64,000 nucleotides of DNA from Diphasiastrum complanatum. Lineage: Eukaryota > Streptophyta > Lycopodiopsida > Lycopodiales > Lycopodiaceae. The DNA lies in the NCBI GenBank assembly GCA_029204225.1, contig CM055109.1:30873360-30937359 (forward strand), read 5' to 3'. A program made the translations under genes and the position numbers. Each line of letters starts with the position of its first letter. The stretch's first letter is position 1. Under the pieces are notes generated by a model that searched no databases, was not told the origin of the DNA, and was given only the letters and a program-made list of their open reading frames with translations. Shown here piece after piece: positions 35,904 to 47,019 of the stretch.

Positions 35904-36081
35904 TGTTACAGCCATATTCAGTTAAAGACATGGAATAGTCCTAATATGGTAGACCGGCCCTCCAGTGTTCGAGATTATTGGTCACGTCACAATTTAATTC
36001 CACGTTGAAACCTATTGGTGACTAATGACCTTGAGAGGACCCAGACACTCTAATTGAGACATATGGAGTAGTGCATGTACA
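35904..36081 (+). mobile_element. LTR family A fragment (5' end)
   Basis: TGTTACAGCCATATTC... through AGTAGTGCATGTAC, then an abrupt switch to copia B RNase H. Confidence 0.85.
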
Positions 36082-36083
36082 TT

Positions 36084-36322
36084 TTGTGATAGTCAAAGTG
36101 CCATTGCTGTATCAGCCAACACTAGACTTCATTCCAAGAGTAAGCACATTGAACTGAAGTATCATTTCGTCAGAAGCAAAGTTCTCAACGAAGAGGTCTG
36201 TAGAATGCAAGATATGACAGCTGATATTTTTACCAAAGCATTAAGTTTGGAATCACACAAAGGATTTTGTGTAGAACTAAGTTTGAAGGTCAAGGCATTC
36301 AAGGATTCAGATTAAGGGGGAG
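36084..36322 (+). pseudogene. Copia B RNase H C-terminus and polypurine tract
   Basis: A 76-codon fragment: CDSQSAIAVSANTRLHSKSK, HIELKYHFVR, 'MTADIFTKALS', ending at TAA 36312-36314. These are the last RNase H motifs of Ty1/copia pol. The stop is embedded in the tract AAGGGGGAG, which leads directly into the copia B LTR at 36323. Upstream pol is absent because LTR A joins here. Confidence 0.88.
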
Positions 36323-36611
36323 TGTTGGATTATTATTCTTCTTACTGATCAAATAATCGGTTATAATCTTCATCTGTTGTTTATCTAGTTCTGTAGAGTT
36401 TTCCATGTCTTTACATAGTTTGCAGTTTTACAAGTGTTTTTGTACAATCTGTAGAATTACATGGAGTGTTACCACAGTGTCACATTTTTTCCTTGTTAGG
36501 AATCTTGTGGAAAAATGCAGTCTTTTTTGCATTTTTTACCTGTCATGAGGATTTGTGCGCAAATATGCAGAGTGGCATTTTTTTGCTTTTTCCAAAGTGT
36601 CTCAAATGTAG
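36323..36611 (+). mobile_element. Copia B 3' LTR fragment
   Basis: TGTTGGATTATTATTC..., matching the first 289 bp of 15469-16575, then cut by LTR A at 36612 (CAAATGT then AGGAAAACAC). Confidence 0.85.
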
Positions 36612-36957
36612 GAAAACACAACAAGCGAGACTATGGAGCAAAGCCACCCAACCAATCCTAGATCCCTCTTGAAGAATCCTCTTGGATATGGCCCCCAAGC
36701 CATGCCATGTAATAGCAAGAAGAGAAGAGGTCAACAAGTAACCTAGACCAAGTCGTCGACAAAATAGTCACTACCTCAATATATAGAGAGTAGGATCCTG
36801 TGCTTGAACCCAGGCAATCCCCATGCAGGTCAAATATAAATAGATCATAACTCTTCATGCATACCTCCTGCCTATATCAGTCGCACGTACATGCACTACT
36901 CCATATGTCTCAATTAGAGTGTCTGGGTCCTCTCAAGGTCATTAGTCACCAACAGGA
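36612..36957 (-). mobile_element. LTR family A fragment, minus strand
   Basis: Reverse-complement piece matching 20704-21045. Ends at CACCAACAG then unrelated sequence. Confidence 0.82.
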
Positions 36958-37640
36958 TCTTTAACTGCATTATCCGATAATCCAGAGATCTAAAAACTCT
37001 ATCTAGATTTCCAATACCAGATATGCACATATCTATTCCACCAAGTACTAGAGTACCCTCATATTTGTTCCTAATGGATTTCAATAATCCAATAACAAAA
37101 TTGTGATTTAACAAGAATCTGCACATGGCTTTACCGTCACATAAACAACCCATCTGGTTGGTACTAACAATCCTGAATTCCTACGATCTGAGAGTTCCAA
37201 CTCTTAAGAATAAGACTCTTTACAATACAAATGTGACCAAGTATCATTCTCATTCCAATGTCACAATTTCCAATAACAAATAGGGTCAACTCATGGTCCT
37301 ATAGATATTCAAAATAAATTCAACTTAATGAATTCAATAAGCCGGTGCTATGCAATTTTCTTCATGGATTATTAACCAGTTCAAGCTACATTACACAATC
37401 ACATTTACCTACTCTAGTGTCTCATTTTTTTCGTCCCTTATATTTTACAGTCACCTAAAAAATTCCTTTGACACAAATAAATGCTAGGTTGCTACACTTT
37501 TAACCACACTATCTTAAGTATTACTTCGTTAGAGTTGCCTGAAATTAATGGAAAATCAATAAAATTTGGATCCGGGTACTCTTTAAGATATCCAATACAT
37601 CTATTTTGTAATCAAATATAGAGCTACCTCTAAAAAATTA
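36958..37640 (-). other. Unrecognised open stretch
   Basis: A minus-strand frame at 37153-36914 has protein-like composition (a 'YEGTLVLGGIDMCISG' segment), but I do not recognise it. It crosses into the LTR A fragment at its 3' end, so if real it is truncated. The rest holds nothing I can support. Confidence 0.25.
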
Positions 37641-38029
37641 CAACCTTATTTTATTTATTCACTTTAACAAGTATTTGGAAAGCTGGCCTTCATGCAAGTA
37701 TTTACGATGATTTTCATAAACCACTTTTTGAGAGTAAAAGAATATCTTCCCATAAGATTTGGCCCGCACAAAAAACAAGCATTTTTTCCAGCCGTTTGAA
37801 AGCCTGCCCAACAAATGGATACTATCAATCACTATTAACAAAAGTATATGTCAAAGAATAATTATAGTCATTGTCGTATATCATGTAAATGTCAAGAATT
37901 AGTAGTTGTATTTAACTGTTAACAAACTCCTATGTACACAAGATAGACATTGTTTGAATGATTACCTGAGCATTCACCTAATCCTGGATAGTCATGCATT
38001 GTCCACATTACAATGGCATGTAGTGTAAA
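37640..38029 (-). pseudogene. CACTA transposase (Tnp2/Transposase_21), downstream part
   Basis: Continuation of the transposase gene broken by copia E. On the minus strand the segment just left of the insertion reads FTLHAIVMWTMHDYPGLGEC, the Tnp2 phrase otherwise seen as 'LHA..MWTINDFPAYG'. It ends with a plausible splice donor (TCAG then GTAATC near 37967). A later open stretch (37841-37659) reads 'FFVRAKSYGKIFFYSQKVVYENHRKYL', a degenerate match to the Tnp2 region with NGRK and DCHRRFLP. Removing copia E and one GTAAA rejoins this part to 44462 onward, apart from a one-base frame difference. Confidence 0.75.
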
Positions 38030-38684
38030 TGTGAAAAATACAGATCCTAAGTGGATCTAAACTCCAAGATCATTGGCTTGAATGCTTGCACTCCAAACTA
38101 CATAAGCTAGGAATTGGCAACACATTCTATGCTACCTAGAATGCAAAGAACTTGATCAAAAAGCATTTATCACAAATGGAAACTTCCATAAACATCAAGT
38201 GCGGCCCAAAATAGCATTATACAGTCCATAATACATCAGCCTACCACTTTTGGAAAGCACCTAAGATCATACACAATAGCTTGAAGACAATACACACAAC
38301 AATGCTCTCAATGGAGGAAGAAACAATGACAATGATCTATTGATCTCAATGAAGCATACAAAAGGTTTCTCCAACCTGTTCTCCACGACTTCCCTACTAT
38401 TTATGGATGAGGAAGATGACTCTCTCTCCTCTCTCTAGAAGGTACTTGACCCTAGATATTCCCTATATAGGAAAAATAGCTAAAAATGGCTTATATGACC
38501 AAAATACATCAAAATGGTCTCATTTTGAAGGGTATGAAGTTTGACACTTCATCATACTAAAAAAATACAGTAAATAAAAACATTGTGGCCTGGTTCACAC
38601 GTGTGAAACTCCAGAACCAAAACTATTTACAATTTTAGCCAATTTAGGCCTCAAACTAGCTAGGAAATGTTGACAATTTTCACA
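38030..38684 (-). repeat. Copia E 3' LTR
   Basis: 655 bp. On the minus strand a palindrome TTCACACGTGTGAA (38607-38594), containing a G-box, lies upstream of CCTATATAGG (about 38462-38471), which could hold the TATA box. The polyprotein stop codon overlaps the first LTR bases. Confidence 0.95.
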
Positions 38685-41600
38685 CTCCCTCTTCAACATT
38701 GGATGCTAGTTTCAACATAGTCTTTGAGCACATTCCAAGATTAGATCTATGCATTAAATATAGGTCCTTTCCCAATGGTTTGGTGAAGATATCAGCCACA
38801 CACTCCTTTGAAGAGACATGTTGAAGCTCCACCTCTTTGGCAATGACTTGATCTCTCACAAAATGGTGAGCAATCTCAATGTGCTTGCTCCTTGCATGAA
38901 AAACAGGATTGCTTGCCAAGCTTTGGGCTGAAAGGTTATCACAAAGTATGATTGGAGTCTTCTCTGGTTCCAGCAAGTGAAGATCCAATAACATCCTCTT
39001 GATCCAAAGAATCTCCTTGGTGCATGTTGTTAATGCCTTGTACTCGGCTTCGGTGGAAGATAGAGAGATAGTTGGTTGCTTCTTTGATAGCCATGAGACC
39101 ACTCCATCTCCAAGATAGATTGCAAAGGCACTTGTTGACTTCCTATCCATTTGATCACCTGCAAAATTTGAATCTGAAAATCCACAAAGGTTAGGTGTAG
39201 TACCTCCATACAAGATGCCAAAATCTCTAGATCCCGAGATGTATCTAAGTACTCTCTTTCCTAGCTTCCAATGAGCCTCACTAGGATCTTGCATAAATTG
39301 ACTTAGTTTACCAACCACAAAGCTTAGATCAGGTCTTGTGATGGTTAACCATATAAGAGATCCTATTAGCTTTCTATAGAGAGTAATGTCCTTAAAGGAT
39401 CTTTCATTACTTCTTGTAGTTAGCTTTACATTTGATTCCATAGGAGTAGAAACAACTTTACAATCTTCCATATGAAACCTTTTTAGAATAGAGTTAACAT
39501 ACTTTTCTTGACATATGAATGTAGATTTAGAAGTTCTAATAATCTCTATTCCTAAGATATAATGAAGTTTACCAAGATCTTGAATTTCAAACTCTCTTTT
39601 GAGTGCCATCTTGATTTCATCTATATCTAGATTGTTACCACCACTTAAGATAATGTCATCAACATAGATCAAAAGTAAAGTGACATCATTTTCATTCAAT
39701 CTAAAGTAGAGAGAATGATCATACTCACTCATAACAAAGTTTTGAGAAAGTAAGAAGGAATTGAGCTTAGCATACCAACTCCTTGGTGCTTGCTTTAGCC
39801 CATACAAACTCTTTTGGAGATAGCACACATGATTAGGCTCATCATGTGAAACATAGCCCTCGGGTTGCTCCATGTAAATATCTTCTTCAAGATCACCATT
39901 CAAGAAGGCATTAGTAACATCCATTTGCCACATATCCCAATCATAAAGAGTTGCAAGAGAGATTAGGATTCGAATAGTTACCATCTTTGCCACGGGTGCA
40001 AAGGTCTCATCATAGTCAATACCATATTCTTGAGCATACCCCTTTGCCACCAACCTTGCCTTGTACTTGTTGATTGATCCATCTTGATTTGTCTTGATCT
40101 TGAAGATCCACTTACAACCAATTGCCTTCTTGTCCTTTGGAAGCTTTACCAACCTCCATGTGTTGCTTTTGATGAGTGCTTGATGCTCATGATCCATGGC
40201 TTGGATCCATTCCTTCTTTTGAATTGCTTCACCTACACAAGTTGGTTCATCAAAAGAGGTAAGAAAAGCAAAGTTAGAGTTGTCCACCACTTGCTTTCCT
40301 TTTTCATCATAGGTTAGCCTTGATGGCTTAGCCCTTTGCCTTTGAGTCTTCCTTGAAGTTTGCTTTGGAGTGGCATCTCCATCTTCATCCAAGACATCTT
40401 GCACATCATGATGATTAGTAGGCACATCAACATCAACATCAACAACATTGGAAACATTCTCTTCATGAAAGATGACATCCCTACTTATGACAACTTTCTT
40501 TGTAGAAGGAATGTACACTTTGTAAGCCTTGCTTACTTCACTATAGCCAACAAACACACCCTTCTTTGATGAAGGATCTTCTTTAGTTCTATCATCAAGT
40601 GTGATATTGACAAAACATGTACATCCAAAGATCCTACAATGCTTGACACTCGGCCTTCTACCATAAAGAACCTCATGAGGAGTTTTACCATCCAAGGAAG
40701 CACTTGTCCATCTATTACATAGATAGTTAGCACATGCTAAAGCTTCCCCCCAAAAAGACTTAGCAAGATTAGCATGTAGTCTCATTGCCTTGGCACATTC
40801 ACAAAGGGTTCTATTCTTCCTCTCGGCCACTCCATTCTGTTGTGGAGTCCTAGGACTAGACATCTCCCTCTTAATCCCATGTGCTATACAAAAGTCTTTG
40901 AACCTATTTGAGGTGTATTCCCCTCCATTATCAGATCTTAAGCATTTGATCTTTGTATTGAATTGGTTTTCCATTTCATTCTTGAACTTGACAAATGCAG
41001 CAAACACTTCATCCTTACTTTTAAGAAGATAGATCTAAGTATGCCTACTAAAGTCATCAATGAAAGTTGCATACATCTTTGCCCCACCATTGCTAGTTGT
41101 ACTAGAAGAATGAATATCAGAATGCACAAGTTGAAAAGCTTCTTTAGATCTAGAAGTAGATCTAGAATAAGCAAGTCTATGAGATTTGGACAAGGCACAA
41201 TGTTCACAAACACTATTGTTTGCAACAAGACTTTTAGGGAGACCAAGAACAAGCTCTTTCTTTGCCATTACCTCCAAAGATTTGAAGTTGGGATGGCCCA
41301 ACCTCTTGTGCCAAACTTCTTGGTTTGTCAATTGCTCCCTAGCCATACATCCTTCATGATTAGAGATCACACATGCATCAAGCTTGAAAAGTTTACCATG
41401 CCTCCTACCTTGAGCAATCAAGGATCCACATTTACTTATCAAACATGCATCTCCAATGAACTCCACATCAAGTCCTTTGTCAATCATTTGACTTACACTA
41501 AGCAAATTCTTAGTGATTGAAGGAATGTACAAAACATTTTCAAGATTTGCTTTCCTATTTGTTGAAAGGGAAATAGGAATAGTGCCTATGCCTTTGATGT

Positions 41601-42633
41601 CACATTGACCATCATTTGCAGTGTAGATGATGTTACCTTCTCCCTCATAAGACAATAAGGATGTAAAGTATTCCTTATGTCTTGTCATGTGAGATGAGGC
41701 TCCACTATCAATCCACCAAGGATCATTATCATCTATGTTGGCTAACAAACTTGAAGTCATAACAAGTGATTCACATGTGTTATGTTCTTCCTCATCTATT
41801 GTAAGATTTCCTTGCCTCTCTCCTTGCTCTCTTTTCTTCTTATAACATTCATTTGCAAAATGACCTTTTATCCCACAATAAAAGCACTTGAACTTTGACT
41901 TATTGTTCTTAGTAGAAGAGGAAGAGGAAGAGTGATCATCATGATCAAAGTTACCACCTTTGGACCATTTCCCTTTGCCTTTACCTTTGCCCTTGAATTT
42001 GCCTTTTGTGAAGAAAGCCTCTTCACCTCCACCTTGCAAGGATGCACCATCAAGCTTTGATTGCAACCTATGTTCTTCAGCCAATAAGATTTCTTGCAAG
42101 TCAACCACACTTGGCAAGACTCTTTGAATGGCAAAACTTTGCACAAGGTTAGCATGTTCATTTAGCAAACCATTCAACATAACTTGGACTATTTCACCAT
42201 CTTTTATGTTCTCATCAATGCATGCTAAATCATCACTTAGGGACTTAACTCTCAAGATAAATGCATGAGCACTTTCACCCTCTCTTTGCCTACTAGAAAA
42301 TATTTGTCTCCTTAGGGTCAATACCCTAGATGTGGACTTTGATTCAAAGAGCTTCTTTAAGGCATTCCATGCCTCACTTGCACTTTGACACTTTCCAACT
42401 TCCTTGAGAAGTTCATTTGTAACATTCATTTTAATGATATGAAGAGCCCTTTTGGCCTTCTTATCAAACCTTTGTTGCTCTTGAAGTGTGAGAGGTCTCT
42501 CTTCAATTTCTGCAACTATGTCCATGAGTTCATTCAACTCAAGTAAGGACTCCATCCTCACTTTCCAAGTAGAGTAGTTTGATGAACTCAACCTTTCACT
42601 AGACTCTAGCATGATCCCACCATTGGAAGCCAT
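38680..42633 (-). CDS. Copia E gag-pol polyprotein with one internal amber codon
   Basis: A single frame of about 1317 codons from Met at 42633 to TGA at 38682-38680, broken only by TAG at 41037-41035, where relatives carry Trp in 'SRHTWIYLL'. Domains: UBN2 gag (residues about 10-195), Gly/Lys-rich linker, CCHC knuckle CFYCGIKGHFANEC (250-263), protease WIDSGASSHM (307-316), pre-integrase HKRLGHPN...CEHC (443-479), and integrase with HSDIH, RSDNGGEY and NGVAERKNRT, so D, D and E are all present. RT has QMDVTNAFLNG, SLYGLKQAPRSWY and YVDDI. RNase H has FSDSNFAGD, SSTEAEYKAL and HARSKHIEIAHHF. Full family length. Apart from the amber codon I see no defect; readthrough would give a complete product. 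Confidence 0.96.
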
Positions 42634-43793
42634 GATTCTAATGTTTCTTCAACTTTTAGGTTTTGTCCTAAAGCACTTAGCACTCACTTTTCTCTCAACA
42701 AATGATAGATAAAGAGATCTATGAAGATTTAGGACCCTAAAACACTTCTATCTTGAACCTAGATGGTTTCCAAGCATAGAAAGGAAGATTGAAACACATG
42801 CAACACTTTGCACACACTAAGAATGGATTACAAAATCAAACCAACCTGAACACACTCTTGCTTAAGCTCTCAAACTTTCCAGCAAGTGACCAAATCAAGT
42901 TATGGTGTGAAGAGTTACTTGCATTCTTAGAAAATACCCAAAACTAGGATGCCAAGATTACCTAGTAATGAACAAACTTGATCAACATATGATCAACACA
43001 CTAAGATATTGATTCAACCTGTAAAACCACATGTAAACCACACTTCTAAAAGTTTATAAACTCCAGCAAGTGATAAATACAAGATTTAGAGGTGAATGAA
43101 TGAGCACACTTAGTGAATCACAAGACTAGCTTCACTATCTTGTCAAATCTTGGTGTTTAGATGTAGATCTAAGATCACTTCACATGAGAATGTTCCTCAA
43201 CCTGTTAAGAACCTAAAAACACACTTGCATAATGGTTAACACCTTCCAGCAAATGCTCCAATCAAATTACATAAGGAGAGTTACTTACATGCTCAACAAA
43301 GTACACCAAAATTTATGCCAAAATTGATGACAATCTTTACAATATGCTCTTCACAATGGAGCTTACAATATGTTCACCCAAAAAAGGGGATCTTTCATCC
43401 AAATGGGAGCTTTGCTCAGACTTTAGGAGAATTACAACTCACTCAAAAGAGCATTTGTCATCCACTTAAGGAGAAGTTTCATCCACTTAAGGAGAGTGTT
43501 CATCCAAGAATGGAGATTGTCAACAATAGGATTGAAAAGAACATTGTTAGTATTGAATATGCACAAGCCTCACAATCACAAATGATTAGGTGTTATGATC
43601 TGATCCAAAATAGTTTCTTTTCAGCCTCTGATCTTCAATAGACCTGAAATATGCTTTTGATCCACAAGTTCAACTCACAAAACAAAGGTTAGTAAGATTT
43701 GATCAACAAAGCAATGCAAAATCATGCTAGAACTTGATCAAACATCCAAATATCACCAAAAATGGAATACTTACTGTAAATAGAAGCCAACCA
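42634..43793 (-). other. Copia E untranslated leader with internal repeats
   Basis: About 1.16 kb between primer site and gag. On the plus strand a CAACCTG...TTCCAGCAA module recurs about every 180 bp (near 42843, 43017, 43199), and TTCATCCACTTAAGGAGA-type 21-22-bp units repeat at 43447-43520. Confidence 0.7.
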
Positions 43794-43805
43794 GCTCTGA
43801 TACCA
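43794..43805 (-). other. Copia E primer-binding site
   Basis: TGGTATCAGAGC on the minus strand, immediately adjacent to the 5' LTR; a perfect initiator-Met tRNA match. Confidence 0.95.
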
Positions 43806-44461
43806 TGTGAAAAATACAGATCCTAAGTGGATCTAAACTCCAAGATCATTGGCTTGAATGCTTGCACTCCAAACTACATAAGCTAGGAATTGGCAACACA
43901 TTCTATGCTACCTAGAATGCAAAGAACTTGATCAAAAAGCATTTATCACAAATGGAAACTTCCATAAACATCAAGTGCAGGCCCAAAATAGCATTATACA
44001 GTCCATAATACATCAGCCTACCACTTTTGGAAAGCACCTAAGATCATACACAATAGCTTGAAGACAATACACACAACAATGCTCTCAATGGAGGAAGAAA
44101 CAATGACAATGATCTATTGATCTCAATGAAGCATACAAAAGGTTTCTCCAACCTGTTCTCCACGACTTCCCTACTATTTATGGATGAGGAAGATGACTCT
44201 CTCTCCTCTCTCTAGAAGGTACTTGACCCTAGATATTCCCTATATAGGAAAAATAGCTAAAAATGGCTTATATGACCAAAATACATCAAAATGGTCTCAT
44301 TTTGAAGGGTATGAAGTTTGACACTTCATCATACTGAAAAAATACAGTAAATAAAAACATTGTGGCCTGGTTCACACGTGTGAAACTCCAGAACCAAAAC
44401 TATTTACAATTTTAGCCAATTTAGGCCTCAAACTAGCTAGGAAATGTTGACAATTTTCACA
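43806..44461 (-). promoter_or_regulatory. Copia E 5' LTR (promoter-bearing)
   Basis: 656 bp, the transcriptionally relevant copy. Same G-box palindrome TTCACACGTGTGAA and CCTATATAGG (about 44239-44248) as in the 3' LTR, in the order expected for enhancer then TATA on the minus strand. Regulation by bZIP/bHLH factors is inferred from the motif only. Confidence 0.85.
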
Positions 44462-45710
44462 GTAAACTCTCTCTCATAAGGGGCGCAAAATGTCATATGC
44501 TTTTATCCCCTTCCACAAATCTTCCAACTCATCAATAAGCTGCTCAAGATACACATCCATGTTCTTAACCTTGCGTTGGCCAGGAATTAAAAGTGCCACA
44601 TAATGTGTCCCTTTTTTGTACTCAACCAAGGAGGAATATTATAATTTACCAAGCAAATAGGCCAAATGGACCACGTAGTTGCTCGTACACCAAAGGGGTT
44701 CACACCATCTATTGCAAGACCAAATCTCACATTTCTTGACTCATTGGCAAAGCTTGGATACGCTTTGTTGATGTGTTTCCATGCAAGTGAATCTGAAGGT
44801 ACCCTCATCATCCCATTCGTAGAGGTATGGTGTGCATGTCAGTCCATAAGTTGTGCAAGAGATTTACAATGAAATAAACGTTGCAATCGTGAAATTACTA
44901 GAAAATGTCATAAAACTTTGCACGGAGTGGTTGCCCCTTGCAAATCATCTCTATATCGAGGAGTATCACAAATGGGACACTTCTTGAGTGATTCGTACCT
45001 TCCTCAATATAAAATACAATCTTTTGGACATGCATGATAATGCTTGTAGTCCATCCCAATGTTAGTCAACATCTTTCGTGCCTCATCTCTTGTCTCAGGC
45101 ATGACATTCTCTTATGGGAGAATTTTGTTTTTCAATAGTTTGTACATGACAAAAGAAGTCATTGTAAAAAAAATATCACTCGTCAAATTGTAAATTTTGT
45201 TTCAAAGCAAAAATGACAAGTAGATGAAATTTTTTTTACTCAAATAATGATGTGAGGCTTTGGTCACTCCATCTATATTTTGCTTGAAGATTTAATAGAA
45301 GTAGAGAAGTCGCCAAACGAGATGTCTTTGCTCCAGGATATAATGCGGTCTTTGATTCTTCTCACAATTTTCTTTCTTCTTTAGACAAAAGTGCCTCCTC
45401 ATCTTGTTCATTGTGTCTAGCTGCAATATTTTTCTCGTACATATCATCCAACATGTCTCCCATGACTTCAAATTCATCATTCATTGGAAGCTCATTTTCA
45501 TCGTTGGAACTTGTTTGCGAAGAAGTAGATCTAGATGAGCTAGATTCAGATGCATTAGTCTCTTGATTAATGCGCTCATCAATTTCCATCATCTCTTTTA
45601 AGCCTTGACGTAGATGACGAGGTAATTGCTTTATATGTGGACTGTTGTATTGCATTTGTCGTCTACGTCGACCATTACGAGGATTATTGTTTCTAACACT
45701 AAATGAGGAT
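44462..45710 (-). pseudogene. CACTA transposase (Tnp2/Transposase_21), upstream part
   Basis: Transposase of an En/Spm (CACTA) DNA transposon, split by copia E. Minus-strand reading gives, in order: an acidic Ser-rich N-terminal stretch (45655-45362), then 'HYHACPKDCILY' followed by 'LKKCPICDTPRYRDD' (about 45050-44945, the Tnp2 zinc-finger-like CP.C signature), 'DSLAWKHINKAYPSFA' and 'NVRFGLAIDGVNPFG' (44790-44690, the PF02992 hallmark), 'SIWPICLVNYNIPPWL', and 'MDVYLEQLIDELEDLWKG' up to the insertion. Several stops and shifts show that it was already decaying. Element termini (CACTA ends) are not seen. Confidence 0.85.
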
Positions 45711-46009
45711 GAAGAATCCTATATATCAAAATAACAAGAAGTAGGTTCAAACAATGCTTGATAAACATTTCCTCCCAATACTTGATAGACCTAAATGTTC
45801 CATATTTTCAGATTTGTCTTTTCAACTTGTTAACATTCAATGAACTCAAAGACGAAATATGCTCCTACCATTTAATCTAGGCAAATGACGAATAATGCTC
45901 CTAACATTTGACATATTTAATGACACAAACCAAAGACAATCAAGATGCATGGATTATACATCTCTACATATCAACAAAATTTAAATATTCACATTTGACT
46001 TATTGTCTT

Positions 46010-47019
46010 TTGCAAACATTTGGATAGAGGACGGTTGAAACTATACTTGATGAACAATTCCTTTCCAAACTTGATAGATCTAGTGGTACAGACCATTACA
46101 TAAGTGCCCTTTACATTCCTAGTAAAATATTATTCTTTTCCATTGGTGCGTTCTTCAAAATCACAATTCGTCAATAGAGGGTGGCCACTGAAACTATTTA
46201 TATATGCAGCAATGTTTCCATGCACATCTGGATGTCCATCAATGTATGTCCGATTTGCCCTTGAGATGTTGCCTCCTTGCATGCGTTGCTCCTCTAAAGA
46301 ACAAGCATTTGAATTCAAGACATAGACTTGCATCCTCCATTGGTGATGACACAAAGCATGCCAATCACCCCAATTGTATTGAGGTCCTGCATATGGCATC
46401 AATGTCACAACACTATTTAAAGGAACCTCAATACTACTCAATGCAAAAAGCCCAAACCAGCCTAAGGAAAGTGTTCACTAGGCATGATCATGTACATTCG
46501 ACCCCAATACGTAAATGGTGTTCCATTTAATGGTAATGGTGATTGGAGTGACCAACACGAATATCTACTTCTAATAAAAGTTTTTACTAATGGTTGCAAG
46601 CTAGGTGGAAGAGGAAGGTTTGACAAAGAACCTAGAATGTCTTTTGACACATCAACAGTGCGTAGTAATTTGCAATTATCTTTCAAACCAGTCATAATAC
46701 GTCCAAGACGTGTTCTCTTTTTTAAAGGGGTGGTCAAGTTTGTGGAATTCACGTGGAGTGTCGTGGAGGACTCATGTGCAACATCTAGGATAGGTGTGGT
46801 TGGGTGGTAAGAATGTTCTAGAGATTTGGAGACATGGATTGAATCACAAGGCATTGATGAACTAATTATATCATGCAAGGGGTCATCATCAACAAGAGCA
46901 TCATCTAGGGCCAATGATGATCCAAAATCAATATTCATGTGATTTATCCTATCAATAATATTCTCGATCTCTCTTGCAACTCTTTTTCTTGAAACCAACT
47001 TATGGTCCTTCTTCTGCAA
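46010..47019 (-). pseudogene. SET-domain-like protein, frameshifted
   Basis: From Met at 47019 an open frame (185 codons) has a basic coiled N-terminus, an acidic linker and a Pro/Leu segment ending 'GRMYMIMPSEHFP'. A TAG (CAG in a plausible parent) and then a one-base deletion near 46450 move the reading to the frame 46441-46130. This carries a SET-type core: 'SSIEVPLNSVVTLMPYAG', 'YIDGHPDVHGNIAAYINS' plus 'TNCDFEE' (the place of the NHSC..PN motif) and, after a stop at 46130, 'VMVCTTRSIKFGKELFIKYS' (the place of GEEL..DY). SET domains methylate lysines. The canonical His of NHS and the DY Asp are not conserved, so activity is doubtful. It lies 300 bp upstream of the CACTA transposase on the same strand and may be cargo of that element. 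Confidence 0.55.

Larger units (their letters stand above)
38030..44461 (-). mobile_element. Copia family E, full-length and very young
   Basis: A 6432-bp Ty1/copia element in minus orientation. LTRs 38030-38684 and 43806-44461 begin TGTGAAAATTG and end TATTTTTCACA. The flanking pentamer GTAAA is at 38025-38029 and 44462-44466, a perfect target-site duplication. Primer site, leader, one gag-pol frame and purine tract are all present. By eye the LTRs differ by one 1-bp indel (GTGCGG vs GTGCAGG) and one substitution (ACTAAA vs ACTGAA). It inserted into a CACTA transposase gene. Confidence 0.97.

Noticed and set aside
36914-37153. Possible conserved enzyme fragment ('YEGTLVLGGIDMCISG')
   Set aside because: Protein-like, but I could not assign a family, and its end runs into LTR A; kept only as an unrecognised stretch.
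44666-44872. Plus-strand ORF over the transposase
   Set aside because: Shadow of the Tnp2 reading on the other strand.
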